Assembly: GCA_031269355.1 (NCBI GenBank)
Contig: JAISZG010000013.1
Location: forward strand, 1 to 64,000
Length of the DNA: 64,000 nucleotides
Direction of reading: 5' to 3'
DNA from: Oscillospiraceae bacterium
GTDB taxonomy: Bacteria; Bacillota; Clostridia; Christensenellales; Aristaeellaceae
Shown here: piece by piece, positions 35,110 to 43,437 of the stretch
Numbering within the stretch: the first letter of the stretch is position 1
Layout of the letters: the number at the start of each line of letters is the position of its first letter
The notes under the pieces: generated by a model
What the model was told of the DNA's origin: nothing
Databases searched by the model: none
What the model saw: the letters and a program-made list of their open reading frames with translations, nothing else
Made by a program: the position numbers and the translations under genes

Positions 35110-36557
35110 GAAGGGATTTCCTCCGCTTTCGATTGGTTCCAATACCGGTCGAGTTCATCCGGGCTCATATTGCGCATATCTCCGCCGACTGCGGCGACAG
35201 CTCGTTCGACACGTTCGAAACGGCGGATGAATTTATCCGTAGAGCCGGTCAGCGCAAGTTCCGGTTGCACTCCCGCAAGGCGCGATACGTTTACCACGGC
35301 GAACAGCAGATCTCCAAGTTCTTCCTCTAAGCGCGCGTGAGGTTCGTTCTTGCCTATCGCATTCCGCACTTCTTCCGTCTCTTCTTGAATTTTGAATAGC
35401 GCATCGAGCGCCGTGCTAAAGTCGAACCCGACGCCGCGCGCCTTCTTTTGTATTTTGGACGCGCGCATAAGCGCCGGCAGCTGGCGCGGAACATCCCTCA
35501 TAACGGCGGTTTGGGTATCTAGTTTCTTTTCAATCTTCTTTATCGCTTCCCAATTAGTTATAACCGCATCACTTGTGCTTGCAAGAACATTTCCAAATAT
35601 ATGAGGATGCCTACGTATAAGTTTTTCGCATATTCCGCTCGTCACGTCGAGGATATCAAACCCGCCGTGCTGTTCGCTAACGCAGGCGTGAAATACAACC
35701 TGCAGCAGCGAATCGCCCAGCTCGTCCGCGAGTTTATCGGGATCGTTCATATCTATCGCCTCGATTACCTCGCAAGCTTCCTCCAGTATATATTCGCGCA
35801 GCGATTGATGATCCTGTTCGCGATCCCACGGACACCCGCTCTGCGGATCGCGCAAACGAGCCATCACGTCTACCAGATCGTAAAAGTCTCGACTAGCGCG
35901 CGATTCCACAGGAACCGGCGGCACTACAAGCCATGACGTATGATCGAACGCTCGTTCATGATCCAGTTCGGACAGCGGTATGGCGACGACCGATGCAATC
36001 GAGCCAAGCGTAACCAAAAGATCAGGAGGATAAACGGTAAGCAGCTTCAGCTTTACTTCGCCCGCCGTCAGTCGGTCGTTTAATTCCGTCACCACCAAGC
36101 CCATATTGGGATTTAGCCTCGCGCCTGGCAGTTCAGCCGCGCAAACGGATACGACGCCTTCCGGATACGACGCGCCCGCCGCAGCCAAAGCGCGCTCGGT
36201 ACGGCCTGCGCCAGGCAGCGTTTCTACTGCTCCGCCGGGCAGCAGCGCGTTCAGACGCCGCACGCTTCGATCCGACGCGGGGTCCGCGACCGCGTAGGCG
36301 CACGGCGCGGCGTCTATAACGGCGCGCGCTATCGCGTCCGACAGCTCGTCGAAATCATCATATTGAGAATAAAGGGAGTCCAGCGCTTCAAATGATTTGC
36401 CGTTCTTTTTAAGCCAAGCGGACGCGGGATTCCGCGAGGTGCGCAGTATAAGTCGCGGCGCGTTCAGCAGCGCGTCGCTTGCTCTAATCGTCAGCTCCCG
36501 CCAATCATCCGCAAGAGGTATTACGGTAACTCGCGGTTGTTCGACCGTCATCATCAT
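35106..36557 (-). CDS. mazG: YabN-like protein: degenerate tetrapyrrole-methylase domain fused to MazG
   Basis: 483 residues. The C-terminal half is a nucleotide pyrophosphohydrolase: DLVDVMARLRDPQSGCPWDR, REYILEEACEVIEAI with EExxE metal ligands, a DELGDSLLQVVFHA helix, and a second MazG copy (EETEEVRNAIG, LEEELGDLLFAVVNVSRL). The N-terminal half aligns with the tetrapyrrole-methylase fold by shape (AGEVKLKLLTVYPPD, AFDHTSWLVVPP), but its SAM loop, normally GLGPGD, reads PLADDW. It starts among three ATGs at 36557-36551 after AAAGGA, just past the spoVB stop. Confidence 0.9.
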   Translation of the reverse strand: MMMTVEQPRVTVIPLADDWRELTIRASDALLNAPRLILRTSRNPASAWLKKNGKSFEALDSLYSQYDDFDELSDAIARAVIDAAPCAYAVADPASDRSVRRLNALLPGGAVETLPGAGRTERALAAAGASYPEGVVSVCAAELPGARLNPNMGLVVTELNDRLTAGEVKLKLLTVYPPDLLVTLGSIASVVAIPLSELDHERAFDHTSWLVVPPVPVESRASRDFYDLVDVMARLRDPQSGCPWDREQDHQSLREYILEEACEVIEAIDMNDPDKLADELGDSLLQVVFHACVSEQHGGFDILDVTSGICEKLIRRHPHIFGNVLASTSDAVITNWEAIKKIEKKLDTQTAVMRDVPRQLPALMRASKIQKKARGVGFDFSTALDALFKIQEETEEVRNAIGKNEPHARLEEELGDLLFAVVNVSRLAGVQPELALTGSTDKFIRRFERVERAVAAVGGDMRNMSPDELDRYWNQSKAEEIPS

Positions 36558-36582
36558 CAATCCTTTGTTATATATTAATACA

Positions 36583-38205
36583 TTAATCGTCGCGGGCTTT
36601 TGCCGCGCGCTGCAAACGCGCCTTTCCTGCAATCCTATCCAGCGCGGGAAACTGAGCGAGATCCGCCCGCCTCACCGCGCCCGTCAGCGGCGCCGCCACG
36701 ATATACGCGCCTACTCCCAATACGACGAGCAGCAATGTTTTAACGCTTGAGTCGGAACCTATAAAGCGGATCGATAAGGCGACTGCAATCGACATTACTA
36801 GCGTGGCCAGCGCGGGGCGAATCAGCATACTCCCCCACTCCACTCGCACCTCCGTTCGCTTGAACGTGTATGCCAGGTTGATGCCCGCCGATATCGTATA
36901 ACACGCCAGCGACGCGATAGGCGCTCCATATATATTAATCCGAGGCGTTCCGATCAGGAAATAATTAAGCGCCGCCTTAACCGCCGCACCGACTAGCAGC
37001 GTATACATGGGTATTTTCTGCGCGCCCATTCCCTGCAGCACTCCCGTCGTAGCCTGCACAAGTATAAACAAAGGAATCGTAAACGCGCCTATCGACAGCA
37101 GGCGACCGGCAGTCCTGATTTCCTCCAGCGGATAGCGCGGGTACAGCAGCGCGACTATGGGCGTTGACAGCAGCGACATGCCAAGCGCGCACGGCAGCCC
37201 TATCAATATCGACAATCGCAGGCTCAGCGTCGTTTGCTCTCGAACTTCGCGCTTATCTCCTCGAGATCTTGCGGCGGAGATGGTTGGAACAAGGCTCATA
37301 GCTACGGCTATCGCCAGCGCGGTAGGCACGTTAAGCAGCGACAGCACCGATCCGGATTGCAATCCATACAGCGAGCGAGCCTGTTCGCTTGTAAAGCCCG
37401 CGCTCTGCAGGCGGTTTAATATCATAGCGGAATCGATTGTGCCGACCAGCGGCACGATCGCCGCTCCAAGCGTGATAGGCACCGCTATGCGCAGCATGCG
37501 AACCCACAGCGGCGAGCGCGTTTCCATCGCCTCTCCACGCGGCTCGGCGGTCGCCTTCCCGACATATTTTACTCGATTGCGATTAACCGTTATAAGCATA
37601 TATAATAATGCCAATGCCTCGCTGATCGTGATGCCTAGCAGCGCGCCGGCGGCCGCGTGCACTACGGACACCCGCAAGCCCAGTATCGACAGCGGGAACG
37701 ATATTATCACCTTACCCAGCTGCTCAATCAGCTGAGAAACGGCGGTCGGCGCCATCGAGCAGTGTCCCTGCATATAACCTCTATATGCAGACATAATGGA
37801 TACGATGAGCACCGACGGCGCAATCATCAGAAAGCCTATCCGCGCGTCCGCAGCGCCGATGCTTTCGGCAAGAAAGCGGCTGCCCAACGCCATCAGAAGG
37901 GCTAGCGGCAAGCCGATGCCGCCCAGCATCTTAAGAGCCGTACCCAGCACGCGGGACGCGCCTTGCTCATCGCCGCGCGTTTCAGCCTCCGCCACCATGC
38001 GGGATATCGCCACGGGCAGCCCTGCGGACGATAGCGTCAAAAGAAGGTTATATGTGGGATAAACCGCCTGATAAAGCCCTATGCCCTGCGAACCTATCTG
38101 CGCCGAAAGCGATACTCTAAAAACCATTCCGATAACTTTGCATATTAATCCGGCAGCGCCCAGCGCGGTAAACCCACCCAGCATCGTTTTGCGTTTTTCT
38201 GTCAT
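36583..38205 (-). CDS. spoVB: SpoVB/MurJ-type polysaccharide flippase
   Basis: A polytopic membrane protein of 540 residues (about 14 helices) of the MOP superfamily. It has GLICKVIGMVFRVSLSAQIG, GSQGIGLYQAVYPTYNLLLT and GLPVAISRMVAEAETRGD, as in SpoVB/YabM. SpoVB is needed for spore cortex peptidoglycan in Bacillus; relatives flip lipid-linked precursors in growth. GGGGAGG is 4-5 bases before the ATG. Conserved next to mazG. It is divergent from the TED-like cluster. Confidence 0.88.
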   Translation of the reverse strand: MTEKRKTMLGGFTALGAAGLICKVIGMVFRVSLSAQIGSQGIGLYQAVYPTYNLLLTLSSAGLPVAISRMVAEAETRGDEQGASRVLGTALKMLGGIGLPLALLMALGSRFLAESIGAADARIGFLMIAPSVLIVSIMSAYRGYMQGHCSMAPTAVSQLIEQLGKVIISFPLSILGLRVSVVHAAAGALLGITISEALALLYMLITVNRNRVKYVGKATAEPRGEAMETRSPLWVRMLRIAVPITLGAAIVPLVGTIDSAMILNRLQSAGFTSEQARSLYGLQSGSVLSLLNVPTALAIAVAMSLVPTISAARSRGDKREVREQTTLSLRLSILIGLPCALGMSLLSTPIVALLYPRYPLEEIRTAGRLLSIGAFTIPLFILVQATTGVLQGMGAQKIPMYTLLVGAAVKAALNYFLIGTPRINIYGAPIASLACYTISAGINLAYTFKRTEVRVEWGSMLIRPALATLVMSIAVALSIRFIGSDSSVKTLLLVVLGVGAYIVAAPLTGAVRRADLAQFPALDRIAGKARLQRAAKARDD

Positions 38206-38477
38206 TCAACCTCCCCGGCGCCGTTTAACGCCGTTACAACAGGGATAAGAAGCACAGCGCGTCCACGTTTGCTTCAAACAGTCATGAGGATTTCGGCAAA
38301 GGAATAAGAATCCATGCACGGATTTTATCTGCGGCGAACCAAGCCGAGCACTGTTATTATAGACAGCTTAATCGGAAACTACAAGTGATCGCACGATTTT
38401 TACCCGCGAACGCCAAACTTGTAAGTATCTGATTAATAGTGATGATTGATAAATTTAGCCATCGAAGGAGCAGCGAT
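38206..38477 (+). other. Divergent intergenic region upstream of the TED-like cluster
   Basis: 272 bp between spoVB and P1. I found no convincing vegetative, sigma-E or sigma-K promoter: no CATA-type -10 lies near P1, and TTGTAA (38419-38424) lacks a good -10 at 17 bp. AAGGAG at 38465-38470 is the P1 ribosome binding site. Confidence 0.5.
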
Positions 38478-40916
38478 ATGACGGATTCGATCTCCATGAC
38501 GCCCACCGATCCTATGGAACCAGAATTGGAATGCGATATCAACTCGACTTCCAACCTAAAAAACGTTCCGAATCGTCGTGGCCGCTCGGCAATACGGAAC
38601 GACGGCGGCGCGTCCGACGATACCGCAGCGGGCGAAGGCGCGCTTTCCGCAGCGTTGGATGCGGACGAATCATCCGACGAATCCGCCGCGCCAAAATATA
38701 GACGCCGCGCCTCCGCGAGCGCGCCGGAATCCTCGGCTTCGGCGGCGCCGGTCGAATGCGATCCCGGCGATATTGCCGACGAAACTACGCCTGACGAAAC
38801 GCAGCCCGCAGAGGATAAAGCGGGCGCGGAGTCCGATCCATATAATTATGATATCAAAAATAATATTGACGAATCTCCCGCCGATCAGGACGCGCCGCAT
38901 TGGCCCGGCGCTACGTTCCGCGCGGACACGACATCCGCCGCGTTAGAGCTGCGCGCCGACATAATAGCGCAGCTGGTAAATAACCCGGCGATCAGCACGG
39001 AAGAGCTGGAATCCCTCGCATCCGGGAAGCCGAGGGTAGGCCCGTGCGAGAGCGCTCCGTTCACGTGGAATGCCACCGTGTGCGAGTCTGGGAAGGAACT
39101 CTTCATTAACGAGACGCAAATGACTTCCTGCGATGTAATGGCTCGATATAAACTGGATCACTTCAGCGGGATTCCGCATCAATGGTATCCATTGCACGCG
39201 ATTGTCGACGGCGAGGATTGCCCTGCGTACTGTATGGAACACACTGCCGCATCACCAAACGGCACCTATCAATCGGTTAATTTTGCCGCCGCAATGGCAG
39301 GCAAGCCGCCCAATATCAAATGCGCCGTGGCATGGCTGCTCGCGAACGGCTATAATTGCACATCAAAAAAGCAACTCGCGGCCTGGCAAAGCGCGATGGG
39401 CGTATCCGGTTTGGACGACTATGATTCGCAAGCCGCCACGGCCGGCGCGATGTGGAAGCTTCTCGCCCAAATTCCGTCCAGCGGCATATTTCACGCATGC
39501 AAAGGTTACAGTGATAGTACTGTCGAACAAATAAACAAAGCTATGGAATTCCTGGTAATGAACGCAAAAAAATACGGGGACAGCCACGACTGCATGAGCG
39601 GCTCTGGCGACACCCCGAATTGCACGCACACCTGCGCCGGAACAAGCGACGACAGCACTAACCCGCCCGGCGAGGATCACTCCGGCAATATGCACGAGAT
39701 GATATCGTCCAACAGCGATAAGCCTGCAAAGGCAAGGGACGCGGACACCCCTATACTGTCGAACTGTCACTCCGACGGCCAGGCGCTAAAGGTTTGCGCG
39801 CACAACACGCGCGATCTAAACTGGGACGTAATGCCAAACGAAGTGCGGATTGAGTGCGGACGGCTTTTGGTCGGACCATACCGTATTCAAGCCAACGCGG
39901 AAAATGAAGTCGTTGAAGAGCGCATGTTTAAACTTGAGCCGTCCTGCGGCTGCACGGACAATTTCGACGCCGTAGTCTCGGACTTCTGCGGCAATCCGCT
40001 GGGCGATACCCCGTCTATCGGCAAAGAATTCTTCCTATCGCTCAAAGTTTCCGGACGTTACATTTGCTATACGATGTGCGTGAAAATCGTACTGCGCGAA
40101 TTCGCCGTATTGTTCACCGTAACAGACGCGGCCACGCAGGATTCAGGCGTAGGCGCGCGCCCGTGCTGCGTGGAGGAAATCTCCTGCATATGCACCTGCG
40201 TCGAGGTGCCCTACGAGGAGCCGATGGTTCCGCCACCGCTGCCGCCGGTAATCTTCTTCCCGCCCGCGCCTCCTCCTCAGCAGCCGGATCAACCGCCGCC
40301 CATTATCAATCCGCCTCCCATTCTCGTACCGCCGCCGCTGCCGCCCACGCCGCCGCCCTTGCCGCCGAATCCCCCGCCGATCGTCATTCCGGCGCCGACC
40401 CCGCCGATACCGCCGCCGATCGTCAATCCTACTCCTGTGCTGGTGCCTCCTCCTCCACCGCCTCCGCCGCCGCCGCCGGTCGTCACACCGCCGCCGGTCG
40501 TACTGCCCGCGCCTCCGCGACCAAATCCGCCACCGCCGCCGCCCATGCCGCAGCCCATAATAGTAGTGCCGCAGCATCCGCAGCCAGCGCCGCCGCCGAT
40601 AATTCTGCCTCCACCGCCGCCCGCTCCGCCGCCGCCGCCACCACCGCCGCCCGTTCTGCCGCCGCCTCCGCCGATTCCCCCACGTGCTCGGCCCGCCGTA
40701 AGGCTGCCTGAGCTTCCTACGTCGAGGTTAGCGGGCGTTGCGGTTCAGCCGGTTCGCCCTCCCAGACCGCCGCGTCCGCAGGTTCCCGGAAGGCCGCCCG
40801 CACCTGTATTCCCGCCGCCAGGCTTCCTTCCGCCACAATATGGCGCGCCTATTCCGCCGCCTCCCCCGCCTCCGCCCTGCACGGGCATCGGACCACCCGT
40901 TCCGCCGAACTGCTGA
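38478..40916 (+). CDS. P1: TED-like, Cys-rich, polyproline protein (thioester Gln lost)
   Basis: 812 residues, start ATG 38478 after AAGGAG. Disordered acidic N-terminus (1-200, with YRRRAS patches). TED-like module about 205-385: PAYCMEH with Cys252, KCAVAWLLANGY, and TAGAMW where TQxAIW is expected, so the partner Gln is Ala322. Linker with NCTHTC. Cys-rich module about 428-572, with VGPYR, SCGCTDNF, GRYICYTMC, RPCCVEEISCICTC. Then about 238 residues of proline runs ending PPNC. No signal peptide, membrane helix or LPXTG. P2 follows 62 bp on without a terminator. Family known for covalent adhesion; this role is inferred. Confidence 0.85.
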   Translation: MTDSISMTPTDPMEPELECDINSTSNLKNVPNRRGRSAIRNDGGASDDTAAGEGALSAALDADESSDESAAPKYRRRASASAPESSASAAPVECDPGDIADETTPDETQPAEDKAGAESDPYNYDIKNNIDESPADQDAPHWPGATFRADTTSAALELRADIIAQLVNNPAISTEELESLASGKPRVGPCESAPFTWNATVCESGKELFINETQMTSCDVMARYKLDHFSGIPHQWYPLHAIVDGEDCPAYCMEHTAASPNGTYQSVNFAAAMAGKPPNIKCAVAWLLANGYNCTSKKQLAAWQSAMGVSGLDDYDSQAATAGAMWKLLAQIPSSGIFHACKGYSDSTVEQINKAMEFLVMNAKKYGDSHDCMSGSGDTPNCTHTCAGTSDDSTNPPGEDHSGNMHEMISSNSDKPAKARDADTPILSNCHSDGQALKVCAHNTRDLNWDVMPNEVRIECGRLLVGPYRIQANAENEVVEERMFKLEPSCGCTDNFDAVVSDFCGNPLGDTPSIGKEFFLSLKVSGRYICYTMCVKIVLREFAVLFTVTDAATQDSGVGARPCCVEEISCICTCVEVPYEEPMVPPPLPPVIFFPPAPPPQQPDQPPPIINPPPILVPPPLPPTPPPLPPNPPPIVIPAPTPPIPPPIVNPTPVLVPPPPPPPPPPPVVTPPPVVLPAPPRPNPPPPPPMPQPIIVVPQHPQPAPPPIILPPPPPAPPPPPPPPPVLPPPPPIPPRARPAVRLPELPTSRLAGVAVQPVRPPRPPRPQVPGRPPAPVFPPPGFLPPQYGAPIPPPPPPPPCTGIGPPVPPNC

Positions 40917-40978
40917 CGAGCGACGGTTCATCAGCGGTTATGATAATCTGGCCGTGCGCGGCCTAAAGGAGTGCTAGC

Positions 40979-43084
40979 ATGCCGGATACAGACAGCCGCG
41001 CATACGACGAAACTAGTTCCGAAGAAATTATATCTGGAGAAGAAACTTCCGGAGAAGCGACTGCCGAAGAAACGCTTTCTGAAGAAACGACTTCTATAGA
41101 AACGGCGTATAACGAATCGAACGCCTATTACTCCCCCGATATACCCGGCATTGATTTGCGCGAAGGAAATTCTTTGCGCTGCCTGGACGACTCGCCGCTT
41201 TTTAGTTGGAATCCGACAACCTGCGGAAAAGGGCATCATGTAGTTACCGAAAAAAATGATGGATATACTTGCGCCAATAGCCCCACGGTTTCCGATCAAT
41301 GCCCCGCCGGCGCAGGCGCAAGCGGCATGCAGTTTAAGGGATTTGGCTTTACGCGCGGTTTTTACCCTATTCATGCGAAGCAATGCGAGGGAATCAACGT
41401 TCCATTATACTGCATGGATCACCATGCGAAATCTCCAAACGCAACAAGCCCTTCTTTAAGTTTTGATGAAGCCGCCCCCGGCGTTGGACCGGAGAGCAAG
41501 TGCGCGATAGCATGGGTGTTAGCAAACGGGTATAACACATACACGCATACAAGATTAGGCGAATGGTTCTCCGGATTAGGGGCAAGCGGCGACTGCCTCG
41601 ACGCATTCGTCATCACACAGGCGGTCGTATGGACCCTACTCGGCCAAGTGCCGTCCGACGCGCGATTTTCAAAATGCGGCGGAGGCGCTGCACCAGTGTT
41701 GAATAAAGCGTACCTAACCCTGCTGCGTATGGCGACAGAATACGGAAATACGCACGATTGCAAAAGCGGTTCAGGAGATACGCCCGCATGCCAGTGCGAC
41801 TGCACCAGCGACGTTCACTCCGGCGACATCGACGAGATGACGCCATCAAATTCAGGCGAGACCCCTAAATTCCGCAACCCGAACGAACCCGTGCTGTCCA
41901 ACTGCGACGCGGACGCGCAGAGCATAAAGGTTTGCGCGAGCAACACGCGCGACCTTACATGGGAAGTGGTACCCAGCGAACTTCGAATCGTCTGTTCGCA
42001 TATTATCGTGGGACCAATTCGCGTGAAGGATACGGCAAACCCCCATTACAACGAATCCACATCGCCAGGCGACGAACCTGTATTCAGAATAGAAGCGACT
42101 TGCGGCTGCTCCGAAGGATTCAGCCATAAGTTTACCGATTATTGCGGAAGCGAGCTAGAAGACGGCCCAAAGGTAAACGAAGATTTTTATGTTATGATGC
42201 CCATAACAAATATGCAGATGTGCTTTACTATCTGCACCAGGATAATACTGCGCGAATTCGCCGTATTTTTCATAGGCGCAATACCTGGGGAGCAAGTATC
42301 CGGTTTGGCCGCGAGACCATGCTGCGTACCTGAAGTCGCGTGCATCTGCATTTGTGTTGAAATTCCTTTGGAACCGCCCCCGCCGCCGCCGCCACCACCG
42401 CCAATCGTGTACTTTCCGCCGCCGCCGGTACAGCCGCCGCCCAGACAGCTGCCGCCAATTTATAATCCGCCTCCCGTGCTTGTCGCGCCGCCGCAACCGC
42501 AGCCGCCCGACTACGTCCCGCCGCCGCCGCCGATCGTCGTCGATCTGCCGCCGCCGCCAGAACTGCCGCCAATTATAAATCCGCCCAGCGTTCTGGTTCC
42601 GCCTCCGCCGCCCCCCCCGCCGCCGCTCCCGCCGATCCAACCGCCTCCGCCCGTGATCCAGCCGCCACCTCTCCCGCCGCCTCCTCCGCCGCCACCGCAG
42701 CCGCAGCCGATCGTCGTGCTTCCGCAGCCTCCGCGACGTCCGCCGCCCCCGCCGCTACAACCGCCACCCATAATAGTGCAGCCTCCCCCGCCCCCGCCTC
42801 AGTTGCCTCCGCCGCCGCCCGTTCCCCCGCCCAGGCTGCCAAGGCCGCCGGTGCGAGTCGTCATCGGACCGCAGATCCCGCCCCCGCCGCCCGTTCCGCC
42901 GCGCAGAGGGCTGTATGGCGCACCGCAGCCCGCCAGGCCTCCCGCCATACCGCCGCGCGTTCCATACCCGTGGACACCCGGTATGCAGCCACCTGGAAGG
43001 CCGCCCGCCGTTCCCGGTTATCCTCCAAGACCCGCGTACCCGCCGCCGCCGGGTACGATAATTCCGCCGCACGATCGGTGTTAA
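40979..43084 (+). CDS. P2: TED-like, Cys-rich, polyproline protein (intact Cys-Gln pair)
   Basis: 701 residues with AAAGGAG 8 bases before the ATG. A short acidic N-terminus has EETxSEE-type repeats (20-45). TED-like module: LYCMDHHAKSPN with Cys145, KCAIAWVLANGY, and ITQAVVW with Gln214, so an internal thioester is possible. CQCDC linker. Cys-rich module about 305-455 (VGPIR, TCGCSEGF, MCFTICTRIILREFAVFF, RPCCVPEVACICIC). Polyproline tail about 465-701 with NPPPVLV- and NPPSVLV-type modules. No export signal. Closely similar to P1 throughout; the pair is an operon ending at the 43092-43139 terminator. Confidence 0.87.
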   Translation: MPDTDSRAYDETSSEEIISGEETSGEATAEETLSEETTSIETAYNESNAYYSPDIPGIDLREGNSLRCLDDSPLFSWNPTTCGKGHHVVTEKNDGYTCANSPTVSDQCPAGAGASGMQFKGFGFTRGFYPIHAKQCEGINVPLYCMDHHAKSPNATSPSLSFDEAAPGVGPESKCAIAWVLANGYNTYTHTRLGEWFSGLGASGDCLDAFVITQAVVWTLLGQVPSDARFSKCGGGAAPVLNKAYLTLLRMATEYGNTHDCKSGSGDTPACQCDCTSDVHSGDIDEMTPSNSGETPKFRNPNEPVLSNCDADAQSIKVCASNTRDLTWEVVPSELRIVCSHIIVGPIRVKDTANPHYNESTSPGDEPVFRIEATCGCSEGFSHKFTDYCGSELEDGPKVNEDFYVMMPITNMQMCFTICTRIILREFAVFFIGAIPGEQVSGLAARPCCVPEVACICICVEIPLEPPPPPPPPPPIVYFPPPPVQPPPRQLPPIYNPPPVLVAPPQPQPPDYVPPPPPIVVDLPPPPELPPIINPPSVLVPPPPPPPPPLPPIQPPPPVIQPPPLPPPPPPPPQPQPIVVLPQPPRRPPPPPLQPPPIIVQPPPPPPQLPPPPPVPPPRLPRPPVRVVIGPQIPPPPPVPPRRGLYGAPQPARPPAIPPRVPYPWTPGMQPPGRPPAVPGYPPRPAYPPPPGTIIPPHDRC

Positions 43085-43091
43085 CAAAAAC

Positions 43092-43139
43092 GCGGCGGCG
43101 GAAATCGCAATCGCCTGCGGCACTAGACCGCCGCTTTTT
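43092..43139 (+). terminator. Terminator of the P1-P2 operon
   Basis: GCGGCGG (43092-43098) pairs with CCGCCGC (43128-43134), followed by TTTTT. A second 9-bp hairpin, AGGAGGCGC/GCGCCTCCT, is at 43153-43175. The remaining bases to 43437 hold no gene and no promoter I can name. Confidence 0.75.
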
Positions 43140-43437
43140 ACAAACACAATACAGGAGGCGCGGTATGCGCCTCCTCGTCGTTGTATCTTCTGTTTACCTT
43201 ATACGTGAACTTTCTATTGATCCTTTGATGATTCTTTAAGCGCCAGTTAATTTACGGATGAGCCCCCACACGAAACAAGGCTTGTTCTATTTAACATTTT
43301 CAATACTCCGCGCATACGCTATTAAGGTTCCTCACATACCCAATTTGACAAACTGCCGAGAAATCGAGCGCTGATTTCGCTGATGTGCTTGATATATAAG
43401 CGCCTGATATATTCGAAGATTCAAAGGAGTGAACGGA

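Noticed and set aside
43346-43410. Vegetative promoter upstream of P3 from TTGACA at about 43346
   Set aside because: No -10 match lies 16-18 bp downstream.
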